From: Cryptomeria japonica
Lineage: Eukaryota > Streptophyta > Pinopsida > Cupressales > Cupressaceae
DNA length: 64,000 nucleotides
Assembly (NCBI RefSeq): GCF_030272615.1
Contig: NC_081415.1
Coordinates: forward strand, 189,874,270-189,938,269
Reading direction: 5' to 3'
The notes under the pieces were generated by a model, which was not told the origin of the DNA, did not search any database, and was given only the letters and a program-made list of their open reading frames with translations. Position numbers and translations under genes: made by a program. Positions 34,328-46,600 of this stretch are shown here, one piece after another; position 1 is the stretch's first letter, and every line of letters begins with the position of its first letter.

Positions 34328-35396
34328 TGTTAGGACCCGGAGGCAACTAAGAGGGGAGGGCGAATCAGTTGTCTATTAATTTCAACCCAAAAATAACTTA
34401 ACCAAACTTAATGCATAATACCGGTAAACCAAACTTAATGTCGATTGACAGTTTAACAGTTAGTAATAGTACCGGTAAAGTTTAATGCATGAAACAAAAA
34501 GACAAATAACATCCACAACACATAACACAAATATTTGTACGTGGAAACCTTGTAAGGGGAAAAAACATGGTGGGAAACCTTACCCACAATCAGATGATAC
34601 TATTGCAGATAGTATGTGTGTACAAATGGGGTCTACACATGCAGAAAGGCCAACTGCCTAGAGCTCACTGCTCAATCACAAAATGGGAGTCACACTGACT
34701 ACAATTGGATGGTTAGATCCAATGATAATGTACTGCTCAAAATAGCATCTTCATATGCTGGATTCAATACTGGTTAAGCTCTGATTGCCTTCTTCAAACC
34801 TTCAAATGATGTCTGCATGTATAGCTCTTCTTATATTCGCTTATACCGAATATCATAACCTTTTAATACCTTATTACATGCCCTATCTCAATCTCACAAA
34901 TGAGATCTTACATATATACCAAAACCTAAGACCAAATGTGTAGGTCGGCTCACTAAGAATATTATAATTAAATCAATTACAAATGAATCAATATGCGATG
35001 CATCATGTCGGCTCAATGCATTTATAATAATAATCAATCAATAAAACATCTCCATAACGTGTCGTACTGATCTGGAATAGATAACGCTTGCCGGTCCATA
35101 ACCTAGACCTATTTGCTGGTAACAACAAATATGCAAACTCTATTAGACCAATAACTAAATCACCAAAACCAAGTGTCCAAACAATGTCTTCGACATAACC
35201 AAGTAATCTCCAGATGATAACAGATCATCCTCAATGCCGATGAACAATATAACTTGCCGGTGAACCAGATACCGGTGACTGTGCATAAGTCACTGAACAT
35301 GCCAGTGAACATAACCAAAGATCTTCAGTGCTGATAAGCGTTGACAAGTGTTGACATCAATGATAAAACCAATGCAACACATCCATAATACCAACA
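34328..35396 (-). repeat. Element C 3' LTR
   Basis: 1069 bases, plus-strand TGTTAGGACC...CCAACA. The module is at 34347-34368 (ctaagaggggagggcgaatc). Related to the LTR of A (minus-strand TGTTGGTATT ... CATTGATGTCAACAC). Confidence 0.92.
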
Positions 35397-35410
35397 ATCT
35401 CCCCCTTTGG
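35397..35410 (-). other. Element C polypurine tract
   Basis: The minus strand reads CCAAAGGGGGAGAT next to the LTR start TGTTGG, nearly identical to that of A. Confidence 0.88.
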
Positions 35411-35800
35411 CATTGATGGCAACACAAGATGGAAAAACCATCTAAGTGCCAAAGCAGAAATGCCAAAAACCAAAAACCAACAATCTCCCAAAGAGATCAA
35501 TTACTAGAAATCAAAATACATAATATTACTCCCCCTAGGAATAACCTCCCCCAAAAGATAATGTGTTTTTCCATAGATATCTCTCCCCCTTTGACATCAA
35601 ATTCCAAAACAATACAAAACCAAATACAATCAGTTCATAGAACTTATTACAAATACCAATTGTTATAACCAAATTTATCCAATCTACTCCCCCTGAAAAG
35701 TAGCTCTCCTTCATCAAAGACGGAAAAATATTTCTCTGTTAATTTTGTTGGTCTGATGCCATGCTCCAACTATTTAAGTCTCTACCAGTGAGGGTATAAC
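35411..35800 (-). other. Element C 3' untranslated region
   Basis: Counterpart of 16571-16967 in A, with several ctccccct runs (near 35530, 35583 and 35687). No gene. Confidence 0.65.
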
Positions 35801-37564
35801 TCCAAGCTTCTCTTTGAGATATTCAAAAGTTTTCTTAGGCAAAGGTTTAGTAAAGATATCTGCAATCTATTCTTTAGTATTCACATAAACCAATTTCACT
35901 TCTTTTGCTTCAACATTCTCTTTCAGAAAATTGAATTTGATAGAAACATGTTTAGTTTTAGAGTGAAATACCAGATTCTTAGATATATCAATTGCTGCCA
36001 TATTATCACAGTAAATGATTATAGGTTCTTTGCATTTTACCTTTATGCCCTTCAAAATTTGCTTAATCCATAATACCTGAGTACAATTAGTTGCTGCTAC
36101 AACATATTTTGATTCTGTTGTTGATAGTGATGTACAACTCTGTTTCTTTCTCAACCATGAAATTAATCTGCTACCAAGAAATAATGCTCCATTGGTGGTG
36201 CTCTTTATGTCATCTACATCTCCAACCCAATTTGCATCTGTGTATGCACATAAATCAAAATTTTCATCTTTAGGATACCATAAACCAAGATTTGTTGTGC
36301 CTTGTAGGTATTGAAAAACCCTTTTTACTGCTAACTCGTGATTTTCCTTAGGATTACTCTAAAATCTTGAAACAATACATACTACATTCATAATATCAGG
36401 TCTTGTTTGTGTCAAATACAGTAAACCTCCAGTCATAGATTTATATCTTGTCGGATTAACATGTGTTGATTCATCCTTCAATGATAGTTTATCAGTTGTA
36501 GTCATAGGAGTACTTACCGGTTTAGAGTTTTCCATACCAAATTTCTTTAGTAATTCTTTCAAGTACTTTGATTGATTTATGAATATACTTTTATTAGTCT
36601 ATGAAATCTGCAATCCTAAAAAGAATTTTATCTCCCCAATCATAGACATTTCAAATTCTTCCTACATGTTTTTAGAAAAGTCTTTACACAATCCTTCTTC
36701 TCCTCAAAAAATGATATCATCAACAAAAACTTCAATAACCAAGATGTCATCATTAATTACTTTGTAATATAAGTTGCTATCAGCATTACCTTTAGTGTAA
36801 CCAAGCTTCAAAAGATATTTGTCCAATCTAGCATACCAAGCTCTAGGAGCTTACTTCAATCCATATAAAGCTTTCCTTAACCTGCAAACCATATCTTTGT
36901 CATTTGTCAAAGAAAATCCATTAGGTTGTTCAATGTAAACTTCCTCTTCAAGCTCACCATTTAGAAATGCGCATTTAACATCCATTTGATATACTTTATA
37001 GTTCTCGTGTGCTGCAAAAGCTAAGAATAATCCAACTGCCTCAATTCTAGCTACTGGTGCAAAAGTTTCACTGTAATCAATTCCCTCTTTCTGTGAATAT
37101 CCCTTACACACTAATCTTGCTTTGTTTCTGATTACCTTACCATCTTCATTAAGTTTATTTCTGAATACCCATTTAGTTCCAATTACATTTTTGTTTTTAG
37201 GCTAGGGAACCAATGTCCATGTGTTATTCTTTTCAATTTGTTCCAATTCATCTTCCATAGCCTTAATCCAATGTTTATCTTCACATGCCTCAAAAAAAGT
37301 TATCGATTCAATTTGAGAAATTAAACATACCTCTTCATTTGACTCCTCTAGTCATAACACCTTGATACTTATTTCCAATTATCTGACTTTCAGAGTGATT
37401 CAATCTTACATACCTGGCTGTATTCACTTGCTGTTGTTTTTCAGTCACTATGGAATTCTCAGATGATGCCAGTGTGACTGGATCAACATTTTGTACCAGT
37501 GTATTTATTGTAGGTTCATTTGTGATTATCTCAACTGTCAGTTCAGAGTCTATAGACCTTGAAT
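35800..37564 (-). pseudogene. pol: Element C reverse transcriptase and RNase H
   Basis: The RT segment around 36851-37111 shows [19 protein letters not shown] and [10 protein letters not shown]. The VFVDDI active site follows downstream, then ELLKKFGMENSKPVSTPMTT, and RNase H with KKQSCTSLSTTESKYVVAA and IYCDNMAAIDISKN (35867-36154). Stops relative to A: TAA in LK(Q)AP near 36853, TAG at 36662-36664, 36598-36600 and 35867-35869 (CAG in A at all three), and a TAG near 36361. Not functional. Confidence 0.88.
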
Positions 37565-38840
37565 TACCTCTAAACTATTCATCAATCTTCACATTTGCAC
37601 TCTCAATGATTTTCTGTAATCTCTTATTAAAACATCTATATGCCTTGCTTTTAGATGAATAACCAAGAAATATTCCTTCATCACTGCTAGGATCAAATTT
37701 GCCAATATAATCATCTCTCCTAATATAACATTTGCTTCCAAATATTCTGAAATATTTAAGAGTAGGAGTATTACCAAACCATAGTTCATGAGGGGTCTTA
37801 TTGGTTTCACCTTTGATGTGAACTCTGTTGAATGTGTAAACAACTGTATTCACTACTTCTCTCCAATACACATGAGGTAGGTTTGCTTCTGATATCATAC
37901 TTCTAGCTGCATCCATAATAGTTATGTTCTTCCTTTCCACAACTCCATTTTGCTAGGGTGTTTGAGGTGTTGATAGTCATCTTCTAATTCCATTCACTTC
38001 ATAGAATGTATTAAATTCCTTAGATGTGAATTCACCTCCTTGATCTGATCTCAAACACTTGATTTTCTTACCGGTTTCATTCTCTACCATCACCTTGAAT
38101 AGTTTGAATTTCCCAAAAGCTTCTAATTTCTCCCTGAGAAAAGTAACCCAACACATTATAGAATAATCATCAATGATTAGCACAAAATATCTATCACCTT
38201 GTAAACTTCTAGTTCTTGCTGGACCACATAAATCAGTATGAATTAAGTCAAGAATATTATTGGATTTATCTGGAATACTCTTAAAAGTTGCTCTAACTTG
38301 CTTTCCAAATTGACATTCCTTACATACCGGATTGTGAGGTTTAACAATCTTAGGTAAATCCCTTACTGCCTTAGTTGTACTGATTTTCACAATGCAATCA
38401 AAATTTACATGACAAAGTCTTTTATGCCATAACCAACTTTCATCAATATGTGCAATCAAGCATGCCTTCTCATTGTTATTCAAATGAAAGATATTACCTC
38501 TAGTCTGATTACTGGTTGCAATGTCCAAACTAGTTCTATTCATGATTTTGCATTTACCATTTTTGAATTGTAACTGAAATCCCTTTTCAACCAATTGACC
38601 AACACTCAAAAGATTATGCTTCAAACCTTCAACATAATAAACATTATCAGTATTGTGCTTACCATCAAAAGATATAGTGCCTTTTCCTTTGATCAAAAAA
38701 GCTTTATCATCCCCAAATCTTACTAGACCTCCATTGTATTCCTGAAAGGTTGAGAATTTACTTTTATCACCAGTCATATGATGTGAACATCCAGAATCTA
38801 TGATCCATTCATCCTTTTCTTCAATATTAGCTACCAGGGC
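37565..38840 (-). pseudogene. pol: Element C protease and integrase
   Basis: The protease DSGCSHHMTGDKSK straddles the start of the 266-codon open segment (37977-38777). The integrase zinc finger is whole here (WHKRLCH ... CKECQFGK), unlike in A and D. Catalytic Asp residues lie in HTDLCGPART and RSDQGGEFTS. A TGA near 37976 (RR-stop) and a TAG a few codons on, where A reads CAA CAG, separate it from the C-terminal part (37575-37940), which carries the catalytic Glu (ERKNITIMDAARS) and WFGNTPTLKYFRIFGSKCY. Confidence 0.88.
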
Positions 38841-39917
38841 CTACTTTATCGGTTGAATAGTAGGTGTCAGTTGATCTTCTGTTATTGCAACAAAAGCCCA
38901 TCCATTGTCTATCGGTTTAGTAACTCCTTCATCAACATAGTAACATGATTTGTCTCTATTCTTCTTAAATTTGTATCTCTGATATTCAGGGTTAGGCTTA
39001 TGTGTTCTTTTAGATTCTTCTTTTAATCTTGCATGTCTATTAGGACACCTAGATGCCATATGACCAATTTTATTATAGTTAAAACATTTAAATGGTGCTT
39101 TACCTTCATACTTACTTCCAACTAGACCTTTAGGCATTTTCCTTGCAAATAGTGCTTCAAGCTCTTGAAGTTCTTCATTCTCCCTTCTGATATCTTCAAG
39201 TTCTCTAGCATAGAGTGCTTTCCAACCAGATTTTTCAAATGATGATGATGATGATGCAGATGATGATAATGCCTTGAAAGCCAAATCTGTCTTAATTGTA
39301 GCAACAAGACCAAATTCCTCAAGTTCAAAAGCTGAAAGTTTTCCAACCAAAGTATCTCTAGATACTGATGTATTAGACATTGTTCTCAATTCATTAATAG
39401 TAGTTACTTTCATTTTGTATGCCAGTGGAAATGCTCTTAAAACTTTAGAAATAATTTCATCTTCACTTAAGGATCCTCCACAATATTGTATACCCAAAAC
39501 AATTTCATTAACTCTTTCCATAAAAGCAGAAATCCTTTCATCTTCTTCCATTTTTAGATTTTCATACCTGACCCAGAAGCATTCCAGTTTTGCAATTTTG
39601 ACTGTGGTATCACCTTCATTCAATGTCTCCAATTTATCCCAAATAGATTTAGCAGTAGATCGGTCTGATAATCCCATGATTTGCTGATCTGACAATGCAC
39701 TCAAAAGTACTTCCCTTGCTTTGCAATCATTCTCCTGATCTTTAGCCAAGGTTGGTGGATTAGGTTGACTTTGAGTAGGACCAACATAGCCATTCTTTGT
39801 AACATCCCATATGTCTTTTCTAATGCAATTCAGATGTGTCTCCATTTTGATCTTCCATATACCATAGTTAGTTCCATCAAGCTTCGGACTGTCCTTCCTG
39901 AAATAGTTAGTTGCCAT
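38841..39917 (-). pseudogene. gag: Element C gag (358 codons open)
   Basis: Starts MATNYFRKDSPKLDGTNYG, 44 bases after the primer site. It keeps the copia Gag core through RISAFMERVNEIVLG, a Ser-rich linker and a Lys/Glu region, then the knuckle CFNYNKIGHMASRC (about 39090-39049), where the second Cys is Tyr as in A. The frame ends at TAG (38841-38843) exactly where A reads CAG (VEQAL), before the protease. It could still make a Gag-like protein lacking a normal zinc knuckle. Confidence 0.88.
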
Positions 39918-39960
39918 AGAATCTCCTCAAGCTGTTAAACTTCTGCAAAAAGAGGACTAG

Positions 39961-39973
39961 GCTCTGATACCAA
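39961..39973 (-). other. Element C primer-binding site
   Basis: The minus strand reads TTGGTATCAGAGC one base inside the 5' LTR. Confidence 0.92.
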
Positions 39974-39974
39974 T

Positions 39975-41061
39975 TGTTAGGACCTGGAGGAAACTGAGAG
40001 GAGGGGGGGGGGGGGGTGAATCAATTGTCTATTAATTTCAACCCAAAAATAACTTAACCAAACTTAATGCATAATGCCGGTAAACCAAACTTAATGCCGG
40101 TTGACAGTTTAACAGTTAATAATAGTACCGGTAAAGTTTAATGCATGAAACAGAAAGACAAATAACATCCACAACACATAACACAAATATTTGTATGTGG
40201 AAACCCTGTAAGGGGAAAAATTACAGTGGGAAACCTGACCCACAATCAGATGATACTACTGCATATAGTATGTGTGTACAAATGGGGTCTACACATGCAA
40301 AAAGGCCAACTACCTAGAGCTCACTGCTCAATCACAAAATGGGAGCCACAGTGACTACAATTGGATGGTTAGATCCAATGATAGTGTACTGCTCAAAATA
40401 GCATCTCCATATGCTGGATTCAGTATCGGCTAAGCTCTGATTGCCTTCTTCAAACCTTCAAATGATGTCTGCATGTATAGCTCTTCTTGTATTCGCATAT
40501 ACTGAATATCACAACCTTGTAATACCTTATTATATGCCCTATCTCAATCTCACAAATGAGATCTTACATATATACCAAAACCTAAGACCAAATGTGTAGG
40601 TCGGCTCACTAAGAATATTACAATTAAATCAATTACAAATGAATCATATGTGATGCATCATATCGGCTCAATGCATTTATAATAATAATCAATCAATAAA
40701 ACATCTCCATAACATGTCATGCTGATCTAGAATAGATAATGCTTGCCGGTCCATAACCTAGACCTATTTGCTGGTAACAACAAATATGCAAACTCGATTA
40801 GACCAATAACCAAATCACCAAAACCAATTGTCCAACCAATGTCTTCGAAATAACCAAGTAATCTCTAGATGATAACAGATTATTCTCAGTGTCGGTTAAC
40901 AATATAACCTGTTGGTGAACCAAATACCAGTGGCTATGCATAAGTCACTGAATATGCCGGTGAACATAACCAAAGATCTCCAGTGCTGATAAGTGTTCAC
41001 AAGTATTGACAAGTGTTGACATCAATGAAAAAACCAATGCAACACATCCATAATACCAACA
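39975..41061 (-). repeat. Element C 5' LTR
   Basis: 1087 bases, partner of 34328-35396. The G-run in the module (39993-40024) is expanded (gaggagggggg... type) compared with the 3' copy. It ends CCAACA at 41061. Confidence 0.92.
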
Positions 41062-41165
41062 ATATATCTATATATAGACATGAGTCTCAAAGTGAAAGTA
41101 AATGAAGGCAATGACAGTGATAATTATAGGAAATGAACTTGTTAGTCAATAGGAAGTGTGAGCAC
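41062..41165 (+). repeat. Satellite monomer right of element C
   Basis: Continues the array broken at 34327: tctatatatagacatgag, gaaggcaatgacagtgat, gaacttgttagt. It is cut again at 41165 by LTR H. Confidence 0.88.
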
Positions 41166-42491
41166 TGATGAAATAGCTCTAATTCTAGGCAGACAACTGA
41201 GAGGGGAGGGGGGTGAATCAGTTGTCTCAAAAACTTACACAACTTAAACTTATTCTTAGATATGATAATTAAGCATGAAAGCATAAATAAACAACACATC
41301 AAGAATACACATAACATCAATATTTTTTACGTGGAAAACCTGGTCAAGGGAAAAACCACGGTGGGAACACACCCACAATATAAGCATACCTTATCAGAAG
41401 TATATAAGTATTACAATGGGGAATGCACATGCATTTAGGTACACTGCCTAGAGCTCACTGCTCAAAAACAACAAGGGCTACAACCGAGGGAAGACTCACT
41501 GTCTTACAAACAAATTCAGATCACATCCAGAAGATCATGAACTGAAAAATAACATTTCCTTAATTCCAAGTTACAGTTCTGGTTAAGCACATAACAACTT
41601 TCTTCTTCTCATACTTCTTTTCTGCCTCTGAAAGATGTATACATTCAATGCACATACATTCCGATTCTCACCCACACACACATTTAATTACAAAGATATT
41701 ACATTTATTTATACATGACATCAACCTTGTGAAGATCATCAAGGTCGGTTCAACACTCACCACCTAATTACAAAAATATAACCATACACGCTACAATATC
41801 ACATGCAGACCAAGTAATGTCAACTAAGACATAGCATAGACCCAAATCTACCACCTCAAACATGCTACACCTCCAAGAATTATGCATTGAACATCCACAA
41901 CATGCTACAAGCATCTAGTCGGCCAAAAACATGAAGAAAAATAACACACTAGAGAAAAACCATCAATTACGTGCACAATGATCAATGCGGACCACCAACA
42001 CAAAAGACACACGATCCAAAAATATCCACAAGCATCATAAATTACCACCGCAACATCTGCACCAACACAAATTACTAGAATCATCAACATCTTCATATCG
42101 AACTTCAAGAACACAAACTATAATGAGTGTCAACCTAGAAAAATAACTTGCGGAGCTCCAAACCATGAACCAACTGAATTGAAGATACACATCAATTTTC
42201 TAAACACATCTCCAAATTTGCAGATCAAGATATAACAATGTGGAGCAATGCAAATCAAAATACTGACCATTGTCATTGCTGAACAACTAAAAAACTAGCC
42301 ACAACATAGATACTCATAACTCACTCAAATCTTCATGCGAACCTCTGAGAATTGCATTGAATCATCTATACAGAGCCCTCTACAAACCCTTTAATCGGCA
42401 AACTCTGATCATCATCATGTTGAACAAACCAACTTATTGAACTTCAGTACATCTCTGTCACAGATAGAGAAATATGTTGACATCAATGACA
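41166..42491 (-). mobile_element. LTR H (minus strand), probably without its partner
   Basis: Plus-strand TGATGAAATAG...CAATGACA. It contains the module ctgagaggggagggg...tca (41197-41221) and the block acgtggaaaacc/gggaaaaaccacggtggga (41330-41365). On the minus strand it begins TGTCATTGATGTCAAC, like A and C. No primer site or polypurine tract adjoins and no target duplication was found, so it is a solo or truncated LTR. Confidence 0.7.
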
Positions 42492-42493
42492 AT

Positions 42494-43607
42494 TGTTGGT
42501 ATTATTATCATTGATGTCAACAAGTGTTGTAGAGTGGATGCCAGAGAGGTTGTAGATTGGAGAGTGCAAAGAAACAAGTGTTGTAGGTTGCAGATGGTTT
42601 CAATTCCTTAATGTCAGCATAACACGCAAGTTATATTGCAACATTATCAGATCAAAATAGCTATACCGATGTTGGAGTTTCCTTTATTTTTTGTCATATC
42701 GGAATAGCTATGTCGACAAGGAGACTGGAGAGGTGTATCAGAATAGCTACCAAGGACAGAATGGAAAATTTCTACTATGCCGATAGACCAAGCTATGTTG
42801 ATAGAGGAAAATGAAGAGTTGACCTTTTGGTTGTAATTTTAGAATAACCTATTCTGATGGTGTTCGTCACCATGGAGTTTGATCATTGGGATAACATATG
42901 TCAATAATGAGAGATCGACAGTATGTCATTGATATAACTTGTTCTATTGTTTTGGCATGTTTTCTCTATGCCGATAGTTATGACTATTCTGATGAATGAT
43001 TGTTTGGCTTGAAGTCTTTAGTTTGGGATAGCTTATTCCGATAAGGTGTGTCAACATGGAGAATGTGGTTTGGTATAGCTTATGGTGATAAGGAAAATAA
43101 TAGGGGAGGTTCTCATCAGAGTAACCTATGCCGACAAAGAGAGGTTGACAGTATGATTTAGAATAGCTTACACTGTCGATGTAGCATGATTTTCCTATGC
43201 CGATAGTTAAGGCTTATTCCGATATGAGGTCATCTGATCTAGAAGTTCTTTTTTGGGATAACTATGGTGATGAACATGAGGAATGAGAATTACAATTGAC
43301 AGAGTAGATCGGGATAAGGGTTTACTATTAACCCGATACGTGCAACATAACACAAAAGTTGGTGACAACATGAAGATTGATCGATTTTGAGCAGCCCAAT
43401 TGTCCACATGGTTTCTGTTCGACCTTGACCATCTGATTTGGACGAAGAGTGTGAAGACATGTGGATCCTTGGTGGACAGAACAAATCAAATCTGCTGTAG
43501 TCGGTGATGATGGATCATATAGTCGTCATATCTATTTGGGTAGATCGATAAGAGGACAACAATCTCATTAATGGCGAACCTTTTGTAGTTTGTTGATGAG
43601 ATCGAGA
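42494..43607 (+). mobile_element. LTR F (+), left part
   Basis: Begins TGTTGGTATTATTATC and then tcattgatgtcaac, the start typical of the A/C family, head to head with LTR H. From about 42640 to 43290 it contains many short copies of a motif like gaatagct(t)atgccgat. It is interrupted at 43608 by E1; the continuation is probably 52884 to about 53790, which carries the plus-strand 3'-end module. Confidence 0.55.
42640..43290 (+). repeat. Degenerate short-motif array in LTR F
   Basis: At least ten variants of (g)gaatagct(a/t)at(g/t)(c/t)cgat are spread at uneven 30-60-base intervals: aatagctataccgatg, ggaatagctatgtcgac, ggatagcttattccgat, ctatgccgatag (three times), aacctatgccgacaaag. They alternate with near-inverse forms. 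It may be a repeated protein-binding site in the LTR. Confidence 0.6.
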
Positions 43608-46600
43608 TGTAGTGTCCCTCCTCAGTTTATCTTTTTATCTTTGCATCAATAGACTTTTTTAGACATAACGATAATACTTGGATGGCTTCTTATGACTTTG
43701 CACTTATCGTAGATGCTATTTTATGATGTTAGACACTTTTTCATAGACATACGCTATATGATGATTATTATAGTTGATTGTCCTATATTGGATCATTATG
43801 ATAATAATGGGGATTTCTTACTATTGATTATGGGATAATATGGATATATGTGATTTGATAGATTCTATATGTATACACATGCTTGATGGCTTTATATGCT
43901 TCATTATGTTGATGGTTTATGATTGATTAAGCACTAGATGATATTATGGATAGTTTTATGTTGATTATGCATTTGAGGAGATTATTGACATACTAACCCT
44001 ATCTCTTGTTTACATATATGATGAGATTCTTACTTGATGTGTCTATCATTGTTGGACTATCTTCACAATAGAATCAATGTCACATCACTCATTGTGAGTG
44101 GGATGTGTTGTTGTGAAATTCTACCTCGTGTTTGCCATTTATATATATGCATCATTGCTTTGTGGTTGCAGGATTTGCAGGTACTAGGCACTTATTCCTC
44201 CTAGATTTCTAGGTGCGAGCTTCTCCTGGTTACACAGGTGTGAGCATGTCTTCATTCCCAGTGGTATATGTGGTTTTGAAGTTGACACAAGTTCCCTTCA
44301 CCTACTCTAGGTCTAAGTCGTCACTATGTGTCGTCAGAGTCTTGGCGTAGTTCACCATGTTGGTCAGTCGGTCCAGTGAGTATTTTAGTATTTGGTGATT
44401 TATTTGATTATATGTGATGACGTGATTATTAATGTCTAGATTGATTATTTGATTTATAGTATTTTGTCTATTTGATTATTGGGTATTTAATCCTCAATTG
44501 TTTATTTATTTAATATCGAATTATGATTTATTTAGTATTTATTTTTTAATGGATACCTATGATTTATTTACCCCTTTATTTATTTGTAGCTTGCTTATGT
44601 CTATAGTTTTATTATTTATTTAGTATTAATATTTTTTGGTTATTTAATAGTTATGAGCCTTTACTAATTTATTTATTAATGTTCCCTTTAGATTATTTAA
44701 TTTAAATGATTTTTGTTTAGAGTTCATCTATTTAATATAGTTGACTTTATATGCACTTGGGATATGTAAATACTCCTTGGTAAAATAATAATATACCCCA
44801 CCAATATATTAATACATATGTAAAATACATTCTTATATTTATCCCACCTACCATTTATTTCCATTGGTGATTTTGAAATGATGGATAAAATTATATCCCA
44901 TAGTGGGTAGGTAAAATATATTCCTGAAAGGAATATTTTGATTGGCTATTGTAGAGGCTAGGGTTTTTTTTGTGCTTTTGCATGCTTTTTATTCCCATTT
45001 TCGAGCTTGTTCATGGGTTACTTCCTGGAAATCTTTCTCTGTAATTTTATTTTGGAGCTTGTTCTTGACTGTTGGTGTTTTGCTGATTGGGTTTGGTTTG
45101 GAGCTCTACCTCAACTCTCATCCATCACTCAAGGTGCAGGTTGGGTTCCTTATCTTTTGTTTATTTTCAGCTTTTAAATTTCTCTGTGTGTATGCTCCGT
45201 GTCTAAAAATGCCTTCCGAGAGTTGGGTAGGAAGTATTTGGTTTTATATAGTTTTATTGTAGTTTTCAGATTAATATATGGTGGATAAAACTTTATATTA
45301 TATGGGTGTTTGTATAGTTTTATTGGAGAAATATTTAGTCTCCTGTATATTGCCGTTCATGGCATTGGAAATTTTGGATTCATGGCTGCTTGTTGTGAGT
45401 TTCCTGTATCATTGTTTGGATTATGTGTAAGGTGTTTATTTGGCATAGTATTGGCCTTATCTACTATTGATAGTGTTACCTATGTGATTCAAACTCAAAT
45501 GAAGTCTCTGTGTGTGAGTTCTGGGTTTCTCAACTGTGGGATATGTTTTGAAATTTCTCTCTCTATGTTTTATTAAACTTTATTTCATTTTTTTCTTCTT
45601 ACTTGTCAGGTCTAGGCGACCTCATTCATGTGTTTTTTATAATCTTTCGATCTGAGTTTGATTTTTATTTTCTACTGCAAGTTTTTTGTCTGTTTTGTGC
45701 ATGTGCGAAACCAGTAAATGCGCTAACCCTTAAGTCATATGCGCAAACCTGTTAAATGAAAACACTATCCTTTTTGACACATGCGCTAACCTGATTTATG
45801 TATGCGAGAAACCTTAGATGAAAGCGTTGTTTTATTAGTTAAAAGCATGGTTTTAGGTTGCAAAGGTGTTGTCCTGCATCACAAAGGCGTGATTTTGCCT
45901 GTCTTATGTGATTTCACTATTTTGGCCAGCTAGATTTGGATTTTTGGTTGGTTTCATTCTAGAGGCATTTTGCAGTTTTTGCAGACGTTTTCCAATGGTT
46001 GTTACTTATCAGCTTGATGTGGTGTTTACATTTTCTATGTTGTAACATTCTTGACTTATTTATTGTTGAAGATTTGAGTTTTCTTGATATTGAGATGTTG
46101 CTGTGGAAAGATGGTATTGCTACGGAGACAACATAATTGATATGTTTTATTGATGGAATACTTCATATTTGATATTCTATGGATTTCTACATTGAGGCAC
46201 ATATTGCATTGTAATGGATTTAAGCCCTTGTGCTCTTTAGCTATGGTTTTCCTTGTATGTTTATGTGTTGTTGGGCTGCATGATGATGTTATGGATCTCT
46301 TCTTGGAAATTTGAATTAGAGCCTCTTTTCTTTGGTTTTTTTTCGGAGCATGTAGGGGGAGTGGGCTTTCATGTGATGATCGGAGTCATGAGAGATAGGC
46401 GGCTAAGTTGATAAGCCTTCCGTCTAGATTGGCAGGGCACATGGGGGTTTTCCTTTGTTTAAACAAGTGATAACATTAATAATGAATTAATCGGGATGGG
46501 TAATTAGGACATTTAAAAAACACAATTAATTGTTTGATCCTCATGGCTTATTCCTAGGGAGGATGTTTTAGGATAAGAATGAGAAGGTCGTGAAGATGGT

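Larger units (their letters stand above)
34328..41061 (-). mobile_element. Ty1/copia retrotransposon C (same family as A), minus strand
   Basis: 6734 bases, flanked by ATATA (34323-34327 and 41062-41066), inserted into the satellite. Order on the minus strand: 5' LTR 41061-39975, primer site 39973-39961 (TTGGTATCAGAGC), gag, protease, integrase, reverse transcriptase, RNase H, polypurine tract 35410-35397, 3' LTR 35396-34328. All copia domains can be read, but with many in-frame stops. Several stand exactly where element A has CAG (Gln). It cannot make functional enzymes. Confidence 0.93.

Noticed and set aside
44942-45576. Two hydrophobic plus-strand frames (106 and 88 codons)
   Set aside because: Inside long LTR E1, T-rich DNA gives Phe/Leu-rich frames. 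No counterpart was noticed in E2.
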